Assembly: GCA_016939345.1 (NCBI GenBank) | Contig: JAFGHG010000174.1 | Span: forward strand, 1 to 13,663 | Direction of reading: 5' to 3' | Length of the DNA: 13,663 nt | Source: Candidatus Omnitrophota bacterium | Lineage (GTDB): Bacteria; Omnitrophota; Gorgyraeia; Duberdicusellales; 4484-171 | Part shown: piece after piece, positions 1 through 7,505 of the stretch | Numbering within the stretch: the first letter of the stretch is position 1 | How the letters are laid out: the number at the start of each line of letters is the position of its first letter | The notes under the pieces: model-generated | Databases searched by the model: none | What the model was told of the DNA's origin: nothing | Seen by the model: only the letters and a program-made list of their open reading frames with translations | Made by a program: the position numbers and the translations under genes

Positions 1-28
1 AAAAATATTTTAATCCTTAGGCAGGGCT

Positions 29-625
29 CTGAAGAAAAGGGAAGCTATAAAGACAGCCAAAACTTTTACCCTTATTGAGCTGATTTTAGTTGTGGCAATT
101 GTTGCGATCCTAGCTGTTGCTATTGTTCCAGTTATAGCTTCTGCCCGGCAGAATGCTCGGATATCTAAAATGTTACAAATAATGGAAGCGCTAAAGACAG
201 CAGCTGTGCTTTTTTATGCAGATACAGGCCAGTATGGGATGTTGACCACAAAAGACAATTTCGCTGTAAACAATAATCTGCTAGCCGACGACGGAATAAC
301 TGGCTGGGATGGCCCTTATATTGACAGAAAATTTACAGCTGATGATAATCCTTTCGGCAGCATAATTACTCTTTATAAGGCATATCCAGTACCTTTTGAC
401 TTAGACAGCGATGGCATACAAGATAGGGGTATGGGTTTTCCTGGTAATGTTATTGGTTTTGAAGTTGACTCGCAGGAAGCGGCTCAAAAAATCGATCAAA
501 TAATTGACCAAGATGGCATATCTGGTTTCTGGCGGAGCCGTGGAAGATGCCAGTATAGGTTAAGTTTTGATATATTCCCTCAAAGGCTGTTTGTGTTTAT
601 TGCTGTCTATGATAACCAACCATAA
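29..625 (+). CDS. GspG-like type II secretion / type IV pseudopilin
   Basis: The N-terminus carries a prepilin signature: a short basic leader (KKREAIKTAK), then TFTLIEL and a long hydrophobic helix (LILVVAIVAILAVAIVPV). Glu17 falls at position +5 of the mature protein if cleavage is before Phe13. The middle has GWDGPYIDR and NPFGSIITLY, resembling the GPY...DPWGNPY region of GspG-type major pseudopilins, and a DLDSDGIQD stretch that could bind calcium. Such proteins are cut by prepilin peptidase and assemble into inner-membrane pseudopili. Reading in frame upstream, a stop lies at 11-13 and the only plausible initiator before the motif is CTG at 29. The GTG at 92 lies inside the membrane helix and would delete the processing site, so it is rejected. 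A weak AGGG (23-26) precedes the CTG. About 198 residues. The pseudopilin call is firm; the exact start and GspG subtype are not. Confidence 0.82.
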   Translation: MKKREAIKTAKTFTLIELILVVAIVAILAVAIVPVIASARQNARISKMLQIMEALKTAAVLFYADTGQYGMLTTKDNFAVNNNLLADDGITGWDGPYIDRKFTADDNPFGSIITLYKAYPVPFDLDSDGIQDRGMGFPGNVIGFEVDSQEAAQKIDQIIDQDGISGFWRSRGRCQYRLSFDIFPQRLFVFIAVYDNQP

Positions 626-631
626 AAAATT

Positions 632-1030
632 ATGGCTGATAAGATCAAAAAAATACTGATAATCGATGATGAGGAGGATTTTTCATTTTTTGTAGGCAGA
701 AACCTGGAAAGAGAAGGCCAGTTTAAGGTCATTTCAGCAAATAACGGCCAGCAGGGTTTAGATTTGGCTAAACAGGAAGAAGTGGAGTTGATTTTGCTTG
801 ATATTATGATGCCGGGTATCAACGGTTTTGATGTCTTGGCCAGATTAAAAGAGGATCCAAAGACAAAGGCCATACCGGTTATAATGCTTACAGGTAAAGA
901 CGATCAGAAATCAATGGAAATCGCAGCGAAACTGCAGAATGCTGATTACATAATAAAACCTGTAGAGATAGACTACTTGCGTTTTAGGATAGAGCAGGTT
1001 ATCCAAAACTCCCAAAACCGAATTACCTAA
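632..1030 (+). CDS. Stand-alone CheY-like response regulator receiver
   Basis: The whole 132-residue protein is one receiver domain. The acidic pocket is Asp12/Asp13 (IDDEED), the phosphoacceptor is Asp57 (LLDIMMPG), the switch Thr is Thr87 (MLTGK) and the conserved Lys is Lys109 (IIKP). All catalytic positions for phosphorylation are present. There is no output domain, so it must act by binding a partner, as CheY, Spo0F or PilG/PilH-type regulators do. It starts 6 bp after the pseudopilin stop and is probably co-transcribed, which hints at a role with that secretion/pilus system, but no partner kinase is in the window. No clear Shine-Dalgarno precedes the ATG. Aromatic residues around position 107 (DYIIKP) fit the usual CheY-like signalling face. 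Confidence 0.93.
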   Translation: MADKIKKILIIDDEEDFSFFVGRNLEREGQFKVISANNGQQGLDLAKQEEVELILLDIMMPGINGFDVLARLKEDPKTKAIPVIMLTGKDDQKSMEIAAKLQNADYIIKPVEIDYLRFRIEQVIQNSQNRIT

Positions 1031-1211
1031 TCGAAATGGACACCACCGGCTTGCGTGTGATTCTTCATTATTCCGGTAACGTTTACCGGTAACGATGCCC
1101 GTTTTGGTTACGTTGTTGGGTTACGTAATACAATTAAAATAAAGACGTTACCTTAACCTAACTACGATACGGGCTTCGTAGCCGTAACCGATAAACATAA
1201 CCGTATTAAAT
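1031..1211. repeat. Repeat-rich intergenic region with GGTWACG heptamers
   Basis: No gene is visible here. The heptamer GGTAACG/GGTTACG occurs at 1075, 1088, 1106 and 1119 on the + strand (steps of 13, 18 and 13 bp) and inverted at 1146-1152 and 1183-1189. There is a 7-bp perfect inverted repeat with a 3-nt loop (1073-1079 with 1083-1089) and a 6-bp inverted repeat CTACGA/TCGTAG (1162-1167 with 1176-1181). There is no poly-T run to make it an ordinary terminator. It may be an operator cluster or a decayed intergenic repeat element. Confidence 0.6.
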
Positions 1212-1928
1212 ATGTATCTTTACGGAAAAAATTCTGTATTGCAGAGGCTTAAAGCAAACCCTAAAAGCATAAAAAAGCTGTATCTGCAGGATGACCTTTT
1301 TCTGCCGGAGATAGAGAGGCTTATCCGGCTGAATAAAATAGAATTCAGGCGTCTGCCAAAGCCGGCACTTTATAAAGTAAAGAAAGCCGACAACCTCCAG
1401 GGCCTTGTTGCAGCGGTCGATGCTTTTTCTTATACTGATTTCGGCGAACTGCTTGATTTTTCTGGTAAAGAGAAGCCTTCATTTATATTTCTGGACAGGG
1501 TCTTTGACCCGCAGAATCTCGGTTCGATTATCCGCACTGCTGCCTGTACCGGCGGGTTTAATCTGGTAATACCTAAGCATAGGGCCTGTCAGATCACAGA
1601 TACTGTCTTACATGTTGCCTCCGGAGGAGAAAACTATCTTAAGATATCCAGCGTAGTCAATTTAAGAAATGCAGTTTTAGAAGCAAAAAAAGCTGGTTAC
1701 TGGATATATGGAGCGGTTTTAGAAAAAGCCCAAAGGCTTGATAAGGCCAAATTATCATTTCCTCTCGGCCTGGTTCTTGGCTCGGAAGGTAAAGGCCTGC
1801 GGTATGGGCTGGATAAGCACCTTGATTTTAGAGTAAGTATACCCATGCAAGGCGAGCCGCTTTCCTTCAATGTAACCACTGCCTGTGCAATATTCTGTTA
1901 CGAAATCCTCAAACAACGCCTTTTCTAA
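1212..1928 (+). CDS. rlmB: TrmH/SpoU-family rRNA 2'-O-methyltransferase (RlmB-like)
   Basis: This is a 238-residue SPOUT methyltransferase. Residues 1-70 match the small SpoU substrate-binding domain (YGKNSVLQRLKANPKSIKKLYL). Residues 90-235 are the knotted catalytic domain with all three family motifs: motif 1 around 95-115 (Asn102, Arg108, in DPQNLGSIIRTA), motif 2 at 187-197 (LVLGSEGKGLR) and motif 3 at 210-224 (IPMQGEPLSFNVTTA). Family members transfer a methyl group from S-adenosylmethionine to ribose 2'-OH; RlmB modifies G2251 of 23S rRNA. The N-terminal domain and length favour RlmB over TrmH or TrmL, but substrate cannot be proven from sequence. Motif 3 has SFNVT where SLNVS is usual, a conservative difference. 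No Shine-Dalgarno is obvious before the ATG. The gene stands alone between two repeat-bearing intergenic regions. Confidence 0.9.
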   Translation: MYLYGKNSVLQRLKANPKSIKKLYLQDDLFLPEIERLIRLNKIEFRRLPKPALYKVKKADNLQGLVAAVDAFSYTDFGELLDFSGKEKPSFIFLDRVFDPQNLGSIIRTAACTGGFNLVIPKHRACQITDTVLHVASGGENYLKISSVVNLRNAVLEAKKAGYWIYGAVLEKAQRLDKAKLSFPLGLVLGSEGKGLRYGLDKHLDFRVSIPMQGEPLSFNVTTACAIFCYEILKQRLF

Positions 1929-1967
1929 CCTTATCCTTAATCATAGAGTTCTTATTCCGCACCGTCA

Positions 1968-2002
1968 TTTCCACCTACGAAGTGGCACTTCGTAGGTGGA
2001 AG
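1968..2002. repeat. Perfect 15-bp inverted repeat (hairpin)
   Basis: TTCCACCTACGAAGT (1969-1983) is followed by GGC and its exact reverse complement (1987-2001); 1968/2002 could add a U-G pair. It lies 40 bp after the methyltransferase stop. The sequence after it (AGAGGTTGGG) has no T-run, so it is not a standard intrinsic terminator. It could be a bidirectional or Rho-linked 3' end, a REP/MITE-like mobile palindrome, or a protein-binding palindrome. Its core CTACGA...TTCGTAG is shared with the inverted repeat at 1162-1181. Confidence 0.75.
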
Positions 2003-2010
2003 AGGTTGGG

Positions 2011-2040
2011 TTGACGCTGGATATATAAATATGGTATAAT
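2011..2040 (+). promoter_or_regulatory. Sigma70-type promoter of the PAS/HD-GYP gene
   Basis: TTGACG (2011-2016) and TATAAT (2035-2040) are separated by 18 bp, and TGG directly before the -10 makes an extended -10. This is the best promoter in the window. Transcription would begin near 2047, giving a leader of about 100 nt before the ATG at 2148. Confidence 0.75.
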
Positions 2041-2147
2041 TTGTTCCCTACGTGGCGCCAAAAACATCATAAACTCATCCTAGAAATATTATATTTAAGG
2101 CAGTATGAATAATCAGGCCATTTAAAGGGCTTTTTACTTTTCAATCC

Positions 2148-5100
2148 ATGGCTGAAAATCATAAAAAATCAAGGCAGGAGCTGGAGAAGGAAGTCGAGGA
2201 GTTAAGGCTTAAAGTGGTTGAGCTGGAGCTTATCAAGCGCCAGTGCAACTGGGCAGAGGAGCGATTGCGTGCCGAAAAAGAAAGAGCCCAGATGTATCTG
2301 GATATTGCCGGAGTCATCATAACCGTCTTAGACACCAAGGGCAGGGTCATTCTTATAAATAAGAAAGGCAGCCAGGTCCTTGGGTATCTTCAGAAGGAAA
2401 TAATAGGTAAACCCTGGTTTGATAATTTTCTGCCAGAAAAAAACCGGGAACAGGTAAAAAAAGTCTTTCGTAATATCACCAGCGCCAACCTTAACTCAAG
2501 TGATTTTGAATACTACGAAAACCCGGTTTTAACCAAAAGCGGCGAGTTAAGAAACATCTTATGGCATAATACTGTGATCAGGGATGAAACAGGAAAGATA
2601 GTTGCCGCTTTAAGTTCCGGCGAGGATATCACAGAGAAAAAAAACGCTGAAGAAGCGCGGCTGCAAAACCTTGAGTTTTACCGCAGCCTGATAAAAGCTT
2701 CACCCGATGCCATTGTCCTTTTTGATCTTGATTACAAGACAATTATGGTAAATCAAAGGGCTGCTGACCTCTTTGATTTTATACACAAGGAAGAAGCTAT
2801 CGGCAGATATGCTTTTGACTTTATCTCTGCAAAAGACAGGCGCCGGGCTAAAAAAGATATAAAAAATCTTATCAAAAAAGAGGCCATCCTAGCAACTGAA
2901 TACAGCTTAATCAAGTCTGACGGTTCTGAATTCAACGGTGAAGTCAATGCTTCAATAATCAGGGATGCCCATGGCCAGATCAAGGCTTTGATGTGCGTGG
3001 TCAGGGACATAACCGGGCGCAAGCTTGCTGAGGATGCTTTGCGCCAGGCTTTGGTCAAAGAATCTACAATGCAGGCTCTTCAGGAATCCAAGGACTATCT
3101 GGATAAAATAATAAATTCCATAGCAGACCCGATATTCGTAAAAGACAGAGAGCATAAATGGGTGCTTTTAAACGATGCTTACTGCAAATTCATGGGTTAT
3201 GATCGTGATAAGCTGATCGGTAAAAGCGATTATGATTATTTTCCCAAAAGAGAAGCCGATATATTTTGGAACCGGGACGAGATCGTTTTTGGGACCGGCA
3301 GAGAAAATATAAACGAAGAAGAGTTTACCGATTCTAAAGGAATAACCCATTCGATTGTGACTAAAAAGACTTTATATGTTGATAACCAAGGCGATCAGTT
3401 TATTGTGGGCATTATAAGGGATGTTACCGAGGAAAAAAAAGCTGAGCAAGAGAGGTTTAAGCGGGAAAAAATAGAGGTCGAACTTAAAGAGCGTAAGGAA
3501 TCAGAAACTAAACTTATTGCAGAGAAGAACTTTTCTGACTCTGTAATTAACAGCATGCCGGGGGTTTTCTACCTCTTTGACAGAGAAGGCAGTTTTTTAC
3601 GCTGGAATCAGAATATGGAGAAGATAACCGGATACAGCGATGAGGAGATCGCTGATATGTCTCCTTTGGATTTTTTTGATGACAGCGAAAAAAAATTGGT
3701 TTCTGAGAAAATAGAAGAAGTATTCATAAATGGTTCTTCAAGCGTTGAGACCAGTTTTATATCTAAGTCCGGCGAAAAAAAACCTTATCTTTTTACCGGC
3801 ATAAGAAATGAAATAGCCGGCAGGATTTGCCTTGTAGGAGTGGGGATAGATATTGCCGAGCAAAAGAAGGCTCAGGCTTTATTAAAGAAAAAGGCAGAGG
3901 CTGCGTTTAGGCATCAGAAGATCCTTTTGGACCTGGCTAAGATAGACTGTTCAGATATACAAGAAGCTTTTAAAAATTTCACAGAAACAGTTTCTAACAC
4001 GCTTAGAGTTGAGAGGGTCAGCATCTGGCTTTTTAACGAAGATTATTCAGCTATAACCTGCCAAGACCTTTACAGGTTTTCGCAAAAGCTGCATGAACAA
4101 GGATTTAAGCTTTTAGCTAAAGATTATCCCAGGTATTTTGCAGCTCTCGAAGAAAGCCGGAGTGTCGCTGCCGACGATGCCTGTTCTGATCTGCGCACTT
4201 GTGAATTTAAGGATGATTATTTAAAATCCCATGGTATTGTTTCCATGCTTGATGTTCCGATAAGGCTCCACGGCAAAGTCGCAGGGATAATCTGTCATGA
4301 GCATACCGGAGAAAAAAGAAGCTGGTCTTTAGAAGAAGAGGAGTTTGCTTCTTCGGTAGCTGACTCTATTTCTCTTTTGCTGGCAGCTTCTAAGCGCCGT
4401 GAAGCTGAAAAGGCTCTTGAAACCAGCGAAGCCACTCTAGAGGGAGTATTAAGAGCAGTCCCTATAGGTATAGGGTTAGCGACCAAGAGGATACTTGGAT
4501 GGACAAATAAAGGCTTGCAGGTTATGCTTGGCTACAGCCAAGAAGAGCTGGAAGGCAAAAGCGCCCGTATGTTATATGAGAACGAAGAAGAGTATGAACG
4601 GGTCGGCCGTGATAAATATGGACAAATTGACAAATACGGTTTAGGCTCGGTTCTTACCCGCTGGAAACGTAAAGACGGTTCATCGATAGATATATGGCTC
4701 AGCTCCACACATCTTTACCGTAAAGACCCTTCTAAAGGCGTAGTGTTCACTGCTATGGATATCACCGACAGAATAAAAGCAGAAAAGTTTTTAAGCGAAT
4801 CCGAATCCAAATACCGTTCGCTTGTAGAGAATTTAAATGTGGGGGTATTTCGCAATACTCCTGAGCCAGGGGGTATGTTCATACACGCTAATCCGGCGAT
4901 GATAAAGATATACGGTTACAAAGAAATAGATGAGTTTATGAAAATCAGGGCAAAGGACCTTTATAAAAATCCTGATGACCGCGATGTTTTTCTCCAGGAA
5001 TTAAAAGAAAAAGGATATGTAAAGGACAAAGAGCTGAAAATGGTCAAAAAAGACGGTAGCGAGATAATTGTCTCTTGTACAGCCAGAGCTCAGTTTGACG

Positions 5101-6494
5101 GAAAAGGCATAATAAAATTTATCGACGGGATCAGTGAAGATATCACTGCCAGAAAAAAAATCGAAAAGTCTAGGATATTTACTCAGTTTGTTGTCGACCA
5201 CATGAGTGATATTGCCTTATGGATAGACAGCAATGGTTATATCGTCTATGTTAATGAGGCAGCTACAAAGGAGCTGGGATACAGCAAATCTGAGTTTTTA
5301 AAAAAGAACATACATGATATTGATTTGAATTTTCCTCAAGAAGCCTGGCGTTCGCAATGGGAAGCGGCAAAACGCGAAAAGACAAGAACGTTTGAAACCC
5401 GCATCATGACAAAAGATAAAAGGGAATTCCCTGTCGAGATCTCAGGCAATTATATTCAATTTGCCGGCAATGAATATCTTTGTGCTATCGTGCGTGACAT
5501 AAGCGAGCGGGAAAGAGTTGAAGAAGCCCTTCGCCGTTCAGAACATGATAAGACCACAATTTTAAACAGCCTTTCAGAGCTGGTGGTTTATTACGACACA
5601 AAGATGAGGATTTTATGGGCAAATAGGGCAACTGGCGAGGATGCCGGCGTAGACTGTCACAAGCTGACCGGGAAGTATTGTTATGAGGTATGGCAGAACC
5701 GCAGCGTTGCCTGTAAAGGTTGTCCAGTCAAGAAGGCCTTAAAGACCAAAGAAATAGAACAGGGTGAAGTTATTTCAGATGCAGGCCAGTCATGGTTTAT
5801 CAGAGCTTATCCGATAAAAGATTTAAACGAAAAAATGAGCGGAGTGGTTGAGGTGGCCTTAAACACCACGCAGCAGAAAAAAGCTGAAAAGGAGTCAAAG
5901 CTCAATCTTGAACGTTCCCGCAGGATACTTGAAGAGACTGTCATGGCTTTGGCTGCTACAGCTGAAAGAAGGGATCCTTATACAGCAGGCCACCAGCGCC
6001 GGGTTTCTCAGCTAGCCTGTGCCATAGCCGAAGAGCTTGGTTTAGAGGAAGAGCAAATAGAGGGTATCAGAATGGCTTCGATAATACATGATGTAGGCAA
6101 GGTTTATGTCCCTTCAGAAATATTAAGCAAGCCCAGCAGTTTGACAGATCTGGAGTTCAGTATTATCAAAACACACCCTCAAATAGGCTATGAGATACTT
6201 CAGCCGGTGGAATTCCCCTGGCCAGTTGCCATGATAGTGCTTCAGCACCATGAACGATTAGACGGTTCAGGATATCCGCATGGGATTTCAAGCGATGATA
6301 TACTTTTTGAAACCAAGATATTAACCGTAGCAGATGTCGTTGAAGCCATGGCTTCGCACAGGCCTTACAGGGCGGCAAAAGGCATAAAAACTGCCATGGA
6401 CGAGATAAGACAGAACAAAGATGTTTTTTATGATTCGGCTGTTGTCGATGTATGCGTTAAATTATTCCAAAAGAAGAAGTTCAGATTCGACTAA
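2148..6494 (+). CDS. Giant multi-PAS/GAF sensor with C-terminal HD-GYP cyclic-di-GMP phosphodiesterase
   Basis: A 1448-residue cytoplasmic sensor with no membrane segment or signal peptide. Approximate order: coiled coil 1-47, PAS1 48-165, PAS2 176-296, PAS3 314-433, PAS4 459-576, GAF 590-752, PAS5 764-881, PAS6 885-1007, PAS7 1009-1128, PAS8 1131-1248, HD-GYP 1255-1448. Most PAS units end in a DIT/DIS-type linker (EDITEKK, RDITGRK, RDVTEEKK, MDITDR, EDITARKK, RDISERE). PAS8 has four cysteines: 1170, 1178, 1189, 1192. The HD-GYP domain keeps its metal ligands and signature: His1282, His1314-Asp1315 (HDVGK), His1343, His1367-His1368-Glu1369 and DGSGYP (1372-1377), so it should be active in hydrolysing cyclic di-GMP. 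There is no kinase, GGDEF or receiver domain, so it is a one-component switch. An in-frame stop at 2106 rules out upstream starts; the ATG lacks a visible Shine-Dalgarno. The ligands are unknown. Confidence 0.92.
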   Translation: MAENHKKSRQELEKEVEELRLKVVELELIKRQCNWAEERLRAEKERAQMYLDIAGVIITVLDTKGRVILINKKGSQVLGYLQKEIIGKPWFDNFLPEKNREQVKKVFRNITSANLNSSDFEYYENPVLTKSGELRNILWHNTVIRDETGKIVAALSSGEDITEKKNAEEARLQNLEFYRSLIKASPDAIVLFDLDYKTIMVNQRAADLFDFIHKEEAIGRYAFDFISAKDRRRAKKDIKNLIKKEAILATEYSLIKSDGSEFNGEVNASIIRDAHGQIKALMCVVRDITGRKLAEDALRQALVKESTMQALQESKDYLDKIINSIADPIFVKDREHKWVLLNDAYCKFMGYDRDKLIGKSDYDYFPKREADIFWNRDEIVFGTGRENINEEEFTDSKGITHSIVTKKTLYVDNQGDQFIVGIIRDVTEEKKAEQERFKREKIEVELKERKESETKLIAEKNFSDSVINSMPGVFYLFDREGSFLRWNQNMEKITGYSDEEIADMSPLDFFDDSEKKLVSEKIEEVFINGSSSVETSFISKSGEKKPYLFTGIRNEIAGRICLVGVGIDIAEQKKAQALLKKKAEAAFRHQKILLDLAKIDCSDIQEAFKNFTETVSNTLRVERVSIWLFNEDYSAITCQDLYRFSQKLHEQGFKLLAKDYPRYFAALEESRSVAADDACSDLRTCEFKDDYLKSHGIVSMLDVPIRLHGKVAGIICHEHTGEKRSWSLEEEEFASSVADSISLLLAASKRREAEKALETSEATLEGVLRAVPIGIGLATKRILGWTNKGLQVMLGYSQEELEGKSARMLYENEEEYERVGRDKYGQIDKYGLGSVLTRWKRKDGSSIDIWLSSTHLYRKDPSKGVVFTAMDITDRIKAEKFLSESESKYRSLVENLNVGVFRNTPEPGGMFIHANPAMIKIYGYKEIDEFMKIRAKDLYKNPDDRDVFLQELKEKGYVKDKELKMVKKDGSEIIVSCTARAQFDGKGIIKFIDGISEDITARKKIEKSRIFTQFVVDHMSDIALWIDSNGYIVYVNEAATKELGYSKSEFLKKNIHDIDLNFPQEAWRSQWEAAKREKTRTFETRIMTKDKREFPVEISGNYIQFAGNEYLCAIVRDISERERVEEALRRSEHDKTTILNSLSELVVYYDTKMRILWANRATGEDAGVDCHKLTGKYCYEVWQNRSVACKGCPVKKALKTKEIEQGEVISDAGQSWFIRAYPIKDLNEKMSGVVEVALNTTQQKKAEKESKLNLERSRRILEETVMALAATAERRDPYTAGHQRRVSQLACAIAEELGLEEEQIEGIRMASIIHDVGKVYVPSEILSKPSSLTDLEFSIIKTHPQIGYEILQPVEFPWPVAMIVLQHHERLDGSGYPHGISSDDILFETKILTVADVVEAMASHRPYRAAKGIKTAMDEIRQNKDVFYDSAVVDVCVKLFQKKKFRFD

Positions 6495-6501
6495 ATCAGC
6501 A

Positions 6502-6515
6502 CCCCCCCCAAAAAA
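6502..6515. other. C8-A6 homopolymer run after the sensor gene
   Basis: Eight C followed by six A just downstream of the stop. Such a run is prone to polymerase slippage and sequencing error. It has no hairpin and no T-run on the + strand, so it is not a terminator for the upstream gene. Confidence 0.5.
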
Positions 6516-6537
6516 CTTATTTAAATCGCTTTGATGG

Positions 6538-6566
6538 TTGACGCCAGGTGAATATGGTAGTATTAT
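6538..6566 (+). promoter_or_regulatory. Sigma70-type promoter overlapping the start of the TPR protein gene
   Basis: TTGACG (6538-6543) and TATTAT (6561-6566) are separated by 17 bp. An overlapping alternative -10 (TAGTAT, 6558-6563) has the extended TGG element but only a 14-bp spacer. Either predicts a start of transcription at about 6570-6574, right at the ATG codons at 6571 and 6574, so the mRNA would be leaderless or nearly so. Confidence 0.55.
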
Positions 6567-6570
6567 TTTT

Positions 6571-7314
6571 ATGATGAAAGTTTTAGCTGTACTTTTTTTG
6601 TTGATCATAAGCTTGCCGGTTTTTGGCGAAAGAGTTGTTTTTAAATCCGGCGAGGTAGTCGACGGCCAGCTGCTTTATATGACCGCCGATGAGATAACTC
6701 TTGAAGTTTTTGGTGTGCCTACTACTTATTCTTTGCAAGATGTGGAGAGCATCGATGGAAAACTCTTTAGTTTGCCTCCGAAATTAAAACCCCAAGAACA
6801 GTATAAAGAAGCTTCAGCTCAGGCCGAAACAGAAAAAAAGAAATCAGAATCCCTGAGGATGCTTGAAGAGGCCTTGAGCGAATCAAAAGCCGATAAAGAC
6901 AAGACTAAAACTGAAGCTAAAACAAAACCCGGGGAAAAAGACAAGGTACCAGCCGCTGCAGATGATAGGAAGAAAGATTTATTTCCCAGCGTTGACAGTG
7001 AAGACAGAAGCAAGGCCCAGGATTATTTTGATATAGGAATTATCCAGACCGGTCTTGGTGAAACCGAGAAGGCCGCGGAAAGTTTTCGTAAGGCAGCAGA
7101 GCTTAATCCAGATATCGGCGACGAACTGATCGATGACGCCCTTAACGATTATTATCTTGAGCGATGGAGCGACTCTAGAGACAAGTTTGTCCAGGCCAGA
7201 GATTTTTTCCAGGCCCTTGATGATGTCCGCAAAGTCCAGCTGATAAACGACCATATCCGCAATGATTTTGACCGCGATATAATATTTGATTTTGACAAAG
7301 ACCAGCCTTTCTAA
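6571..7314 (+). CDS. Secreted protein with small beta-barrel-like N-domain, charged linker and TPRs
   Basis: The product has 247 residues with a signal peptide (1-19, MMKVLAVLFLLIISLPVFG). Residues 20-63 have the pattern of a small Sm/SH3-like beta fold: hydrophobic alternation with SGEVVDGQLLY, ITLEVFG and LQDVESIDG. Residues 70-145 are a very charged, low-complexity Lys/Glu/Asp/Ala linker. Residues 148-181 match a TPR (YFDIGIIQTGLGETEKAAES...AAELNP) and 187-220 may form a second, degenerate repeat. It probably acts outside the cytoplasmic membrane as a protein-binding scaffold; the specific role is unknown. An in-frame TTG at 6538 exists but is the -35 box of the likely promoter, and the signal peptide begins at the tandem ATGs 6571/6574, so that start is chosen. 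No enzymatic motif is visible. Confidence 0.75.
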   Translation: MMKVLAVLFLLIISLPVFGERVVFKSGEVVDGQLLYMTADEITLEVFGVPTTYSLQDVESIDGKLFSLPPKLKPQEQYKEASAQAETEKKKSESLRMLEEALSESKADKDKTKTEAKTKPGEKDKVPAAADDRKKDLFPSVDSEDRSKAQDYFDIGIIQTGLGETEKAAESFRKAAELNPDIGDELIDDALNDYYLERWSDSRDKFVQARDFFQALDDVRKVQLINDHIRNDFDRDIIFDFDKDQPF

Positions 7315-7493
7315 AGCATGTATTAACCCCTTTTATTCCTATAGTATTGCCTGCGTATCGTTAAAAATCTAATAGCAGTAATATTAATCTAGCGTGTAAG
7401 CGTTTCCAAAAAGGCTTGATTTAGGCTCTTATGCGTGGATTTCGGCTGATTTTCTATGGTATCCTTGATTATGTAATGGACTGTTGCTAATTG
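7315..7493. other. Intergenic region without a recognised gene
   Basis: AT-rich spacer of about 180 bp. I see no tRNA, terminator or small ORF with a ribosome site. Near its end TATGG-TATCCT (7455-7465) resembles the extended -10 elements seen elsewhere in the window and could start the next gene, but no convincing -35 box accompanies it. Confidence 0.4.
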
Positions 7494-7500
7494 AGGAGGT
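7494..7500 (+). promoter_or_regulatory. Ribosome binding site AGGAGGT fixing the next start
   Basis: AGGAGGT lies 5 bp before the ATG at 7506 and decides that start over the in-frame TTG at 7491, which lies upstream of the ribosome site. Confidence 0.8.
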
Positions 7501-7505
7501 GGAAA

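Noticed and set aside
92..625. Pseudopilin starting at GTG 92
   Set aside because: This start lies within the membrane helix and removes the FTLIE processing motif encoded at 65-79.
1968..2002. The 15-bp hairpin as an ordinary intrinsic terminator of the rlmB-like gene
   Set aside because: No T-run follows on the + strand, and only a short T stretch lies on the other side.
2753..3058. Minus-strand open frame of 101 codons inside the PAS sensor
   Set aside because: It is a shadow of PAS2/PAS3 coding sequence and shows no recognisable motif.
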